From contig CDRNVI010000139.1 of NCBI GenBank assembly GCA_977017575.1, forward strand, positions 186,001-250,000: a stretch of DNA of 64,000 nt, written 5' to 3'. The notes below the pieces were generated by a model, which saw nothing but the letters and a program-made list of their open reading frames with translations, had not been told where the DNA came from and searched no databases. Positions within the stretch are counted from its first letter, which is position 1. Every line of letters starts with the position of its first letter. Of the stretch, positions 15,101 to 25,627 are shown one piece after another. The DNA comes from Paramoeba atlantica (taxonomy: Eukaryota; Discosea). A program made the position numbers and the translations under genes.

Positions 15101-15862
15101 GAGGCTGCTTTTGATCAATTAAGAACAAAAGAACAATTAGGGTATATTGTCTTTTCCTCAGTTCATTCAGCACATGGTGTTCAAGGATTCCGTTTGATTG
15201 TTCAATCTTCTGTTGCTGATCCCTTGTATCTTGAACAGGTATCTTTCTTTTTGATTGGGATTTTTATTTTTTTATCTTTTTCTCACTGAATGTGTTTTTT
15301 CAGAGAGTTGAATCTTTTCTTCTTCAATTTGGAGAAAGGCTCGAAAAATTGACAGATGAATTATTTCAATCAAATATAAAATCTCTCATCACTCGAAAGC
15401 TCGAGGAAGATCGCCATTTGAGCCAAGAAACTGGTTTTTTTCCCCCTCTTTTTCTTCCTAATTCTTTTCTTTCTAAATTCTTTCTTTCAGATCGAATTTG
15501 GGACTCAATTATCCGACACAAAGATGGATTTAATTTGCGAGTGCAGGAGGCAGAAGCAGTTGCAACATTTACGAAAGAAGATGTTCTGAATTTTTACAAA
15601 ACGTATCCCATCTTCTCGTTTTTCTTTCCTCTTTTATGATGTTTCTAATTTGTTGGCCAATTTCAGGTACCTGTTGAAGGGATCAGCAGAGAGGAGGAAG
15701 ATGACAATCAATCTCTTTGGATGCAATCACAGTCAAGAGAAAGCAGGAACAATTGGTCCAGCGGAAAATGATCAAGATTATCTTGTTGGAGAGGAGCGTG
15801 TTTTAATTGAAGATTTTGATCGTTGGAAACGGAGTCACCCTCTTTTTCATAATACCGCTTGA
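12140..15862 (+). CDS. IDE: Insulysin (insulin-degrading enzyme) paralogue 2
   Basis: Second M16A insulysin, oppositely oriented to paralogue 1 and very similar over most of its length. Exons 1-3 are 12140-12304, 12378-12662 and 12746-13924. About nine shorter exons follow to the TGA at 15860-15862. It begins [20 protein letters not shown] with no targeting leader. Exon 2 carries [17 protein letters not shown] and [11 protein letters not shown], giving the HxxEH zinc ligands and third Glu. Exon 3 opens with [13 protein letters not shown] and [10 protein letters not shown], matching human [19 protein letters not shown] is in the C-terminal half. Intron positions visible in both copies coincide, so the duplication copied genomic DNA rather than mRNA. 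Divergence is concentrated around the residues after [15 protein letters not shown], a segment near the substrate chamber, so specificities may differ. Likely cytosolic. Confidence 0.93.
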
Positions 15863-15889
15863 GAATTGAGTTTTGGCGTTTATATCAAT

Positions 15890-15895
15890 AATAAA
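15890..15895 (+). promoter_or_regulatory. Poly(A) signal of insulysin paralogue 2
   Basis: AATAAA lies about 28 nt after the stop, in the short spacer to the convergent kinase gene. Confidence 0.5.
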
Positions 15896-15960
15896 AGAGA
15901 AATTACAAGAACCAAATTCATTTGAAAGGAGATTTATTAATTTTGTTGGTTGGTCCAAAA

Positions 15961-18354
15961 TTAAAGCCTCAATGAAGAGAAGGATTGTTCAAGAGATGAA
16001 GCTGCCGCTGGAAAGACACAAAAAAAAAGTTAAAAAAAGGAAGAGAGAGAGATGTCCAACAAAAACAATCCAATGTTACCTTGCATGGTAGGTCTTTTTC
16101 CTGGCTCATCATTCCAACATTGCCACATCATTTTGATGATTGCTGAGGTGAGAGGGTCTGGGTTTGAGAAATGGGATGGGAGTTTAGGTCTGAGATGTTC
16201 CTTTACTACACCAATAATAATTTGTGCTTCTGTGAACCCTGTGAACCCCCGAAAGTGAGAAGAGAAAATGGAAAAAGGTAAAATCTGAAAAAAATTTTTA
16301 AAACCTTTGAATGGTTCACAATGAGAGAGGACTTCATAAATAATCATTGCAAAGCTGTAGACATCAGCTGGATATTTATAACCTCCTCCTTAAATTGAAT
16401 CAAGTGAGTGTTACAATTCAAATGATGTTCAGAAAAGAAAGAGATTGTTGAAAAACCTTGAAGGACTTCTGGGGCAATCCACGGCATCGTCCCACAAACT
16501 GTTTTTGCGGTTGTTTGATCTCTTTCCAAAGGTTTTGCCAGACCAAACTGCCAAAAAAAGGGTCAAATTTTAAAAAATGACCAAGAAAGGAACACAAAAT
16601 AAAAGAAAAAACGTACATCTGTGACTTTGACAACAAACCCATTTCCAAGGAGAAGATTTTGACATTTTAAATCTCTGTGGATAATATTTTTGTTGTGTAA
16701 ATATCCAACTCCCAAGGCGGTTTGATGAATGATCTTCCATCGAAGTTGAGGATTCCATTTTGTTTCTTTTTTGAATTCCGAAATCAGATTTAATAATTAA
16801 AATAAAAAGAGAATAACAATGAACCTTGATCACGGAGTGCATCATAAACACTCCCTCTTTCGATAAACTCAAAAATAATGCACATATTTTTACTTTGGTC
16901 AACAAGGCTCCCCAATAGTTTGACTGAAAGATTGAAAAATGTCAATATTTAAAAAAGAAATAAAAGAATAAAAAACTGAAAGAGAATTGAGAGCTCACAC
17001 AAACCAACATTTGGATGGTTTAAGCGACTGAGAACACCGACCTGAGAAAATTGGTCATTATTTTTTGTCAAAAAACTAGAAAATCGAAAATAAAAGAAAC
17101 CTCTTTTTCAAAATCCTCAAATGCATCTTGAGACAGAAGAGATCGAAAAACTCTTTTGACTGCCACCTTCTTTCCTCTTACAACAGCTAAATAAACTTCA
17201 CCACAAGCCCCACTCCCAACCTTTTTGAGAAAATGAAATTCAGAAGGAGATGCTTTTGATAAATCTTGGGGAACTTGTTGTTGTTGTTGTTGTTGGGCAG
17301 GAACTGGGGAAGAATGTCCATGTTGTTGTTGTTTTGCTCTTGGAGATTCATAAGGAGAAGGCCGTGCTTGTTGTTGATTTGGTTTCACAGGCGAAGGTTT
17401 TGCTTTCACCGGAGATGGTGTGGCGAATTGGGGTGAATTTGGAGCTCTTCTTGTGGGAGGAACATGGAGCTTTGGAGGTGGAGGGGACGGGGATAGAGAT
17501 GAGTCATCATACATACTCTCACAAAGACTCATGTCCATTGGTCCGCTGGGTTCAACTGGCCCCAAATCAACAACTTTTCTCTTTTTTTGGGGGTTAGAAG
17601 GTGGAGCTGCTTCTTTTCTTTTTCGGTCTTCGACCACTTGAGTGGCTCTCACCTGAGTCTTTTTTGGGACTGGCATGTGGACTCTTTCTTGAGGTTCTTG
17701 CGATTCAGGAAGTAAAGACGGTTCTTCGATCTGTGGAAAAAAATTCTTGAGAACAGAAAGGTTCTCCAGAAGAATAATATTGTTGGGCAACAAACCATGG
17801 TTGCAACCAGATCTTGACTTGTCCCATCGTCAGCTTCAATCTCCACAAGAATTTCACACAGATTACTCAATCTGCAAGTCAAATTTTGAGAATTGGATGA
17901 GAATCAAAAAAGAAGGCAAGAAAATTTTCAAACAAGATTATTGACTTATGAGTCAAAGGAGTTGGAACATCCATTTTCACTTCCTTCTTTATCCCATTTG
18001 CCCCAATCACATGTGTTGGGTTAGAACTCACCTGTTGGGAGAGAAAAAGTCTCAGAGGTTTCTCGATTTTGGTTGAAGAAGAGAAAAAGAAGAAAGATTC
18101 AAACCCTGTGAAGGTTTACAGAGCCAACACACTGATCGATCAGAATTGTTGCATGCCTTCGACTAATTTTTTCATCTTTCAAACCCAAATCTTGATTGCT
18201 CCGTCCAAGAAGAGTCGTCTTCTCAGTAAGTTCTTTAAAAATACAGTTTGAATTCATTTCAAAAAACAAAACTTCATATTATGAAAAAAAAACCTAAATC
18301 AAAAGAACAATTCTTCACCCCTTTGATTCGAACACGCAGATCTTCAACCGCCAT
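15961..18354 (-). CDS. FHA domain-containing TKL-type protein kinase
   Basis: Protein kinase with an N-terminal phosphothreonine-binding FHA domain. From ATG 18354 the first three exons give [19 protein letters not shown], then [20 protein letters not shown] and [12 protein letters not shown], then [13 protein letters not shown] and [13 protein letters not shown]. These are the FHA signature GRS, SRxHA and NPT(x)G-type loops. A long linker (about residues 125-290) is rich in Pro, Ser and Gln, includes a KKRKV-type basic motif and ends in poly-Gln. The kinase domain then shows [71 protein letters not shown] and [11 protein letters not shown], so all catalytic residues are present. The activation segment and subdomains VIII-XI are TKL-like rather than CAMK-like. 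The basic motif suggests the nucleus. Start codons of this gene and the ERCC6L2-like gene are 160 bp apart. Confidence 0.88.
17276..17295. repeat. GTT/CAA microsatellite encoding poly-Gln in the kinase
   Basis: A trinucleotide run in the linker exon encodes QQQQQQQ on the minus strand, with further CAA clusters nearby. Confidence 0.75.
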
Positions 18355-18514
18355 CCAACAAAAAAAAAGGCAAATGGGCAAACACAAAACAACAAAAAAA
18401 CAGAAAAAGAAAACAGAAATTAGAACCCTAATTTTAGCTTTCAAAATCAAATTTTTGTTTGGCAACTGGGCGAAAGGGTGTTTTTTCTTCAAACATTTTT
18501 TTCTTCTTTGTGTG
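18355..18514. promoter_or_regulatory. Bidirectional promoter region, FHA kinase / ERCC6L2-like helicase
   Basis: A 160-bp A-rich spacer between divergent start codons. It must hold core promoter and leader sequence for both genes. No TATA box is evident. Confidence 0.45.
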
Positions 18515-21500
18515 ATGAGCGTTTCCTTGGCAAAGTTGTTGGAGAAGAAAAGAGAACGACTCCTCACTCTCACAAGTTTTACCGAAACACCAGTTGACGA
18601 AAAAGCTTCTCCCAAAGAGGAATTACGTCTCTCTTCTCCGCCCACTACTGAGAAGACCAAAGAAGAAAACCTGCTCTCGCCTCTCTCTTCACCATTGTTA
18701 CCTTTTGATGATGATGCTGAGTGGACTTCTTCAAAATCTTCTCAACAAGCCAGTTCTCCATCTCTCTCTCCATGTCTTGATCTCCCCCTTTCTGAGATAG
18801 GCTCTTCAAAAGGTTCATCGACAGACTCACTGCGACTCTCCCTCAACCGATCATCCTCTCTCACTTCATCCACAACAACCTCTTCTTCCCTTTCTACATC
18901 TTCCTCATCTTCCTCGTCTTCCACATCGTCTTCCTCATCTTCCGTTGTTCCGTTGTCCAGTTCAAAATCCTCCTCTTCTTCGAGGTCATCGTGCTTTGAT
19001 TTGGATTGGAGTGATGATGATGACGATTTATCTCTCTCGAGTGATGACGAAGAACCTTCGTTATCAGGTCAAAAACGAAAAGGAAGAGCATGGGTAACCA
19101 GTTCTTCAACAACAAAAAAAATTAAAAAAGAACCAACCCCGGAAGAACCATTTCTTCTGGGAAAAGATCAGTCAGATACTGAAGTTCTTGTTCCTGGATT
19201 TCTTGCAAAAGTTCTCTTTCCTCACCAACGTGTGGGCGTGCAATTTTTGTTTGATCACTATCTGAAAGGGTGTATTCTTGGTGATGATATGGGACTTGGA
19301 AAAACGATACAGGTATGACAACACAAATGGTTTATTTAATTTTTATTTAACAGAGTTATTTTTTGATCTCTCATCTCATTTTTCACAAGGTTATTGCTTT
19401 CTTGGCTGCGATTTGTGAAAAAAGAGAAGGGATTAATCAACCCTCCAAAAAAAAGATTCTGGTTGTTGTTCCAGCTTCTGTGATTGCCCAATGGGAAAAA
19501 GAAATTTTGAAGTTTGGGATGAAATCCTTCCATGTTTGTACCTATCATGGGAGTTCAAAACAATTTGAGATTGGGAAAATACGGAGTGGAGATGCGGATC
19601 TCATGATAACTTCGTATGGGATGCTACAAAGAGAATTGGATTTAATCAACCAAATTAAGTGGACCTGTGCAGTTTTCGATGAAGTCCACAAAATCAAGGA
19701 TAGAACATCAAAAGTTTGTAAGGCATGTAATGAACTGAGTTGTGAGAAGAGAATTGGTTTGACGGGAACGATGATGCAAAATAATTTTGAAGAACTCTGG
19801 TGTCTCCTTCATTGGGCTCGTTTGTTATTCATTCCTTTTTTTCAAATTATTTTATTTCAGACTAAAAGTCTTTTAAATTAACACTCCATTCCCTTCTCCC
19901 CAATTATCAATCTCTCTTCTTTTTCTTTTGAATTTTTTTGAAGGCCCAGGAGCTCTTGGCGGTTTGGATGACTTTCGAATGAACTTCATTAATGTCATTA
20001 AAGCGGGTCAAAAGAGGGAAGCGACTCTCCGAGAAATCGCAGATGCAAAAGACGCAGCAAAAACCCTTTCTGAAACCATTGTAGGTTCGGAACAGAAAAT
20101 TTGATTTTGTGCCCTCCCCCCTTCTTCTCCTTCCCCCACCTTGTTTATTTGATCTGAAACCTCCTCCCAAATTTATTATAGGTACTGTGGTCCTCCGAAG
20201 GGACAAGCGAATTATCTCTCACCTTCTTCCTCAAAAGAAAGATCACATTGTATTTTGTCCTCTGACACCCCTTCAGAAACGCTGCTATTCTCGTGTTATG
20301 CAATGTGATGATGTTCAAGCTCTTCGAGCAGCGTCGACTGCTTGTGAATGCGCATCAGGAAAGACAAAAGGGACCTGTTGTCATCGTTTTGACGACAACA
20401 CAGTCGTCACCTCTGCTTTGTTTTTCTATATGTCAAAGATTATCCAACTTTCGTCCCATTTGTGTTTGTTGAAGTCTGGAGCTGGAGATGCTCATAAGAG
20501 AGCAAGAGATGAAATGTTTTTGGAACTCGCATATGACGATGATGAAGAAGAAATTACCCAATTGAAACGATCACATAAAATTGAAGATCTTTGTGAGCTC
20601 TCGGGGAAGATGAAAGTTTTGGTTCAGCTTCTCCCGATTTGGAGAAAGGAGAAGAAAAAAGTGTTGATTTTCAGTCAATCAACAACGATGTTAGACATTA
20701 TGGAGACAGTTTTGAGGACATTAAGATACCACTTTTGTCGTTTGGATGGGTCCGTTCCTGTTGCAAATCGCCAGAGGATCGCTGAAGATTTCAATACCAA
20801 TCCTTCACTTTTCGTTTTTTTGCTCTCGACAAAAGCAGGCGGTCTTGGGTTAAACTTGGTTTCTGCGAGTGTAGTGGTCGTCTTTGATCCTAGTTGGAAT
20901 CAGGTTTCTTTTAAAAATTAATGTTCTTTTTGTTCTTTAGTTTTTTTTTTTTTTTTATCATCATCTCTCGACTCATCTGTCTTGATTTTTCTCTCCCTTT
21001 TTATTTGAGACCTGGGATCTGCAAGCACAAGATCGAGCCTATCGAATTGGCCAAACAAAAGATACGATGGTGTTTCGATTAATTTCTGAGAAGACAATTG
21101 AGGAGAAACAATACCAACGCCAAGTTTATAAACAACAACTTGATAATGTTGGGCTCCAAAATCAACATCAAAGGAGGTTTCTTTTCAAAAAGTGGGTTTT
21201 TCCAAAATTTTTTACAGAAAAATTAAATTTGAAAACAGATACTTTTCTGGGGTTCAAGGAGTAAAGGGACAAGAAGGAGAACTCTTTGGGACCGCAAATC
21301 TTTTTGCAGATTTGGAAGAAGAGAAAAATGGAACAACTACAGATATTCTTGATCGAACACAAAAAATGTACCAATCTTTTCGAATTGCAGAGACAACATC
21401 GAAACCAACAGAAGAGCAAAATGAGTTTCGTTTTTTTTTTCTTTCTTTTTTTTTTTGGTTCCCAGAGAATTCTCCCTCTCAATTTGTTTTTTTATTCTTG

Positions 21501-21883
21501 AATAGGGAGCCTCCTGGCCATATGAATTCAATTTTTGGAGACCAGACAAAATCAAGTTCTTCAACTTCTTTATCGTCCACCAGTAGTGTTGCTGGTGTTT
21601 TGCAAAGTGTTGGTGCTGGAAATGTCCGAGAACACAATACAATTGTTGGAGAAGCGACAGAAGAAACATTTGTTGCCCTCAAGGTTTTTCTATTTTCTCA
21701 GATGAAATTTTGAAAAGAAAAGAAGAAGAAGAAAGACTTTAACGAAGAGTTCTTTAGGCAGCTCGGGTAGCCCAAGAAGAAAGGCTCCAAAATTTGGAGA
21801 AAATAGTGGCATCAGAACAGAAGAAAAAATCGAAAGGTATTTCTCCACATGATGCAATGATGAGCATTCTTCTCAACAAATAA
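18515..21883 (+). CDS. ERCC6L2: ERCC6L2-like Snf2-family ATPase
   Basis: Snf2 DNA translocase of the ERCC6L2 type, linked in animals to double-strand-break repair and transcription-associated damage. The N-terminal 190 residues are disordered: a long Ser/Thr run, a DWSDDDDD acidic patch and a KKIKKEP basic motif. ATPase motifs: [16 protein letters not shown] (Q-like), [12 protein letters not shown] (I), [14 protein letters not shown] (II, as DEVH), [10 protein letters not shown] (III), then [26 protein letters not shown] (V) and [14 protein letters not shown] (VI). Subfamily marks are [15 protein letters not shown] between the lobes, matching the Cys cluster of human ERCC6L2, and [12 protein letters not shown]...[19 protein letters not shown] after motif VI. 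A Ser-rich insert, [13 protein letters not shown] and [14 protein letters not shown] finish the protein at 21883. Upstream in-frame codons before ATG 18515 lie in the A-rich promoter and look untranslated. Confidence 0.93.
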
Positions 21884-22079
21884 AAAGAAGAGTCCTCTAA
21901 AAATGATTTTGTTTTGAAAGGAATTTTATTGAAAAAAAAATGGGGAACAGGATCAAAAGATGAGCTGAAACCAAGGAGGAAACTGGGCAAGGAAAATGGT
22001 GTCCCTTTTCCGGTGTCTCCTCAAAACCTCTTTTTTTGTTTTTCGTTGTTTTGTTTGTTCTGCGTGTTTGTGTGTTGGA

Positions 22080-22832
22080 ATGGATGGGATACCAAACACT
22101 CAACATCTCATCAATTTTGAATTCACTGCTCCTTTAATTCAACTCAAAGAGAAAGAAGTTGATGGAGGAATGTTCTTATTTGCAACCTTTCCAAATGGTC
22201 CAACTCCCTTGTGTTTGAACCCAACTTTCACTTTCGGAGAGGCATGTGGGTGATAACTTCAGTTTCTTGCTTCTTGTTTGTTTGTTTAAAACCTCACCAG
22301 TTTTTCTTTTCTTAGGGACATGAGTTGGAAGTTTAAGGTGATATCAGGAAATAGATATTGGATTTGTGGAGCCGTTCCTCTGGAAACAAAAGAATATCTG
22401 GGAAAACATAGTGGAGCGAGTTCGCTGATCTCTCTTGAAAAAGATATTTCTGCTGTTGTGAAAACATGTGGTTTTTATGCAAGAGGGATGGATCCTTGCG
22501 AATTAGATATGCATAACAAAGATATTGAGGTTCTTTTTGATCTCAAAACTAAAGTTTGAAAACCATTCCTGACTTGATGTGATAGATTGTTGTGAAAAAC
22601 TCACAAAGAGTCTTGGAAATCCATGTGAATGGTGTTCTTGAAAAAACTTTTTCATTGGGAGAGTCAAAATGGGACAAGGGGTTTCGAGTTGTGGTTGCTT
22701 GTTGTCACAATGGATGTGTGCAGGTTGGTTATTTCTTTTCGATTTTGATCCTGTTTCGCTTTTTGAATCTTTTATTTTTTGCAGGTGCAGGACCACCTTC
22801 AATGTTCAGTTAAGCCAGCAAAAAGAGGATAA
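22080..22832 (+). CDS. Small beta-rich protein of unknown family, tandem copy 1
   Basis: Four exons, 22080-22249, 22316-22529, 22586-22723 and 22785-22832, give 189 aa. I do not recognise the family with confidence. The alternating hydrophobic pattern (GGMFLFATFPNG, GNRYWICGAVPL, RVLEIHVNGVLEKTFSL, FRVVVACCHNGCVQV) suggests an all-beta fold, and VNGVLEKTF is faintly reminiscent of SPRY/concanavalin-like sandwiches. No signal peptide or membrane segment is seen. The ATG opens MDGIPNTQHLINFEF. Copy-specific changes include extra cysteines (KTCGFYARGMDPCE) and a His-Asn in CCHNG. The gene ends KPAKRG. Confidence 0.72.
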
Positions 22833-22929
22833 CACATCAAAATCACAAATAAGGATCTCCTTTTTCACCAAGAAATCAAGTCCAAAAAATAGACTTTTGA
22901 TCGAAAGATTGATTTTTCAAACCAAACAC

Positions 22930-23240
22930 TTCACATTGGCCAAAAATAGTGAGTGAGTAAAGCAGAACTATGAAAAAGAGATTTTGTTTCTTTGTGATCT
23001 CCCTGAAAGTTGAAGTTCATTTATCAGAATTCTCTCAGCTGAGATTCTTTTTTCACCAAGAGAGAAATCAAGGAGATAGCACAGAGTTGGAAATCGTTGG
23101 CATAATTCATCTCCAAAATCCCAAGTTTGAAGCTCTCCTCTCGTGATTGAGTCAAATGGGACAGTGGATTGAATCAAAGGAAATAAAGAAAATAAAAGTA
23201 GGAAGAGAGAGAGCCTCTTTGACAATGAAGCTTGGGTGAA
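22930..23240 (-). pseudogene. 3'-end fragment of the glycosyltransferase gene carried by repeat unit 1
   Basis: Minus-strand reading gives KEALSLPTFIFF...SIHCPI and a stop at 23152, matching the final residues KEALSLPAWRLF...SIHSGI of the intact gene at 25628-28040. The 3'-untranslated part matches too. Nothing upstream of the last exon is present, so this is a passenger fragment and not a gene. It may still supply a 3' end or antisense transcript to the small gene beside it. Confidence 0.75.
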
Positions 23241-23340
23241 ATGACAAGGAAAAGAAATGGTGTCCCTTTTCCGGTGTCTCCTCAAAACCTCTTTTTTTGT
23301 TTTTCGTTGTTTTGTTTGTTCTGCGTGTTTGTGTGTTGGA

Positions 23341-24079
23341 ATGGATGGGATACCAAACACTCAACATCTCATCAATTTTGAATTCACTGCTCCGGAAATT
23401 CAACTCAAAGAGAAAGAAATTGATGGAGGAATGTTCTTAGTTGCAACCTTTCCAAATGGTCCAACTCCCTTGTGTTTGAACCCAACTTTCACTTTCGGAG
23501 AAGCATGCGGGTGATTTGTTTCTTGTTTGATGAAAACCTCATCAGTTTTTTTATCTTTTTTAGGGACATGAGTTGGAAGTTTGAGGCGATGGAAGGAAAT
23601 AGATATTGGATTTGTGGAGCCGTTCCTCTGGGAACAAAAGAATACTTGGGAGAATATACTGGAGTGAGCCCGCTGATCTCTCTTGAAAACGAGATTTCTG
23701 CTGTTGTGAAAACACCTGAATTTTATCCAAGAGGGAACGACCCTTTTGAATTAGATATGCATAACAAAGATATTGAGGTTCTATTTTTTATCTCAAACTA
23801 AAGTTTGAAAACCATTCCTGACTTGATGTGGTAGATTGTGGTGAAAAACTCACAAAGAGTCTTAGAAATTCACGTGAATGGTGTTCTTGAAAAAACTTTT
23901 TCATTGGCAGAGTCGAAATGGGACAAGGGGCTTCGAGTTGTGGTTGCTTGTTGTCTCCATGGATGTGTACAGGTTGGTTATTTCTTTTCGATTTTCGATC
24001 CTGTTTCACTTTTAAATTTTTTTTTTTGCAGATGCAGGACCACCTTCAATGTTCAGTCAAGCCAGCAAAAAGAGGATAA
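23341..24079 (+). CDS. Small beta-rich protein of unknown family, tandem copy 2
   Basis: Exons 23341-23510, 23564-23777, 23835-23972 and 24032-24079 have the same lengths as copy 1 (170, 214, 138 and 48 nt), encoding 189 aa. It keeps MDGIPNTQHLINFEFTAPEI and GNRYWICGAVPLGTKEYLG. It differs mainly in the exon-2 loop (EYTGVSPLISLENE) and PEFYPRGNDPFE. Intron 1 is shorter than in the other copies. The last exon begins with Met where the others have Val. Conserved exon lengths and open frames argue all copies are functional. Confidence 0.72.
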
Positions 24080-24179
24080 CACATCAAAATCACAAACAAT
24101 TTCCTTTTTCACCAAGATCTCCTTTTTACACCAAGAAATTAAGTCCAAAAAATAGACTTTTGATCGAAAGATATGTTTT

Positions 24180-24490
24180 TCGATAGATTGTGGACGAACC
24201 AAACACTTGGCCTTTGCCAAACAAAAAAGAGTGAGTGAGTGAGTATAGCAGAACTATGAATTTTGGTTCTTTGTAATCTCCCTGAAAGTTGAAGTTCATT
24301 TATCAGAATTCTCTCAGCTGAGATTCTTTTTTCACCAAGATAGAAATCAAGGAGATAGCACAGAGTGGGAATCGTTGGCATAATTCATCTCCAAAATTCC
24401 TAGTTTGAAGCTCTCCTCTCGTGATTGAGTCAAACGGTAGAGTCGAGTGAATCAAAGGAAATAAAGAAAACAAAAGTAGGAAGAGAGAAA
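24180..24490 (-). pseudogene. 3'-end fragment of the glycosyltransferase gene carried by repeat unit 2
   Basis: Second copy of the same passenger fragment. It shares the untranslated stretch beginning near 24170 and the end of the last coding exon, truncated where unit 3 begins. It is more eroded than unit 1 in the part matching the coding exon. Confidence 0.65.
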
Positions 24491-24590
24491 AAGCTTGGGT
24501 GAAAAGAAATGGTGTCCCCTTTCCGGTGTCTCCTCAAAACCTCTTTTTTTGTTTTTCGTTGTTTTGTTTGTTCTGTGTTTGTGTGTTGGA

Positions 24591-25342
24591 ATGGATGGGA
24601 TACCAAACACTCAACATCTCATCAACTTTGAATTCACTGCTCCGGAAATTCAACTCAAAGAGAAAGAAGTCGATGGAGGAATGTTCTTAGTTGCAACCTT
24701 TCCAAATGGTCCAACTCCCTTGTGTTTGAACCCAACTTTCACTTTCGGAGAAGCATGTGGGTGATAACTTCAGTTTCTTGTTTCTTGTTTGTTTGTTTAA
24801 AACCTCACCAGTTTTTCATTTCTTAGGGACATGAGTTGGAAATTTAAGGAGATAGGAGGAAATAGATATTGGATTTGTGGAGCCGTTCCTCTGGAAGCAA
24901 AAGAATACTTGGGAAAACACGGCGCAATGAATTCGACGGAGATCTCTCTTGAAAAAGATATTTCTGCTGTTGTGAAAACACCTGAATTTTATGCAAGAGG
25001 GGAGGACCCTTTCGAGTTAGATATGCATAACAAAGATATTGAGGTTGTTTTGTCGTCAATCAAAGTTTGAAAACCATTCCTGACTTGATGTGATAGATTG
25101 TTGCGAAAAACTCACCAAGAGTCTTGGAAATCCATGTGGATGGTGTTCTTGAAAAAACTTTTTCATTGGCAGAGTCGAAATGGGACAAGGGGCTTCGAGT
25201 TGTGGTTGCTTGTTGTCTTGATGGACGTGTACAGGTTGGTTATTTCTTTTCGATTTTGATCCTGTTTCGCTTTTTGAATCTTTTATTTTTGCAGGTGCAG
25301 GATCACCTTCAATGTTCAGTCAAGCCAGCAAAAAGAGGATAA
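24591..25342 (+). CDS. Small beta-rich protein of unknown family, tandem copy 3
   Basis: Exons 24591-24760, 24827-25043, 25097-25234 and 25295-25342 encode 190 aa. Exon 2 is one codon longer than in copies 1 and 2, with GKHGAMNSTEISLEKD in the variable loop. The rest is near-identical (GNRYWICGAVPLEAKEYLG, RVLEIHVDGVLEKTFSL, CCLDGRVQVQDHLQCSV). It is convergent with the intact glycosyltransferase gene, with 285 bp between stops. This is probably the ancestral copy, since its downstream flank is undisturbed. Confidence 0.72.
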
Positions 25343-25627
25343 CACAAAAATGTTAAACAAGGGTGTTCTCCTTTTCCCTTGAATCAAGTCCAAAAATTCC
25401 GAAAAGGAAATAAAAAATCTTTTTCGAGGCCTTCTTTTTCGATGGACAAACCAATCTCAAAATAGTGAGTGAGTAAAAGCAGAACGATGGAGTGGCTTTG
25501 CGTTATCCCTGAAAGTTGGAGTTCATTTATCAGAATTCTGAGCCAGGAGATGGCACACAGTTGGGAATCTTTGGCATAATTCATTTTCAAAATCCCAAGT
25601 TTGAAGAGCTCTGCTCTCATGATTGAG

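Noticed and set aside
22968-23403. Minus-strand open frames spanning the junctions of the triplicated repeat
   Set aside because: They combine antisense of the small gene with the passenger 3' fragment of the glycosyltransferase. No start, splice or family support exists.
22080-25342. Galectin identity for the tandem small proteins
   Set aside because: The size and beta pattern fit loosely, but the galectin signature (HxNPR...WGxEER) is absent. Left as unknown.
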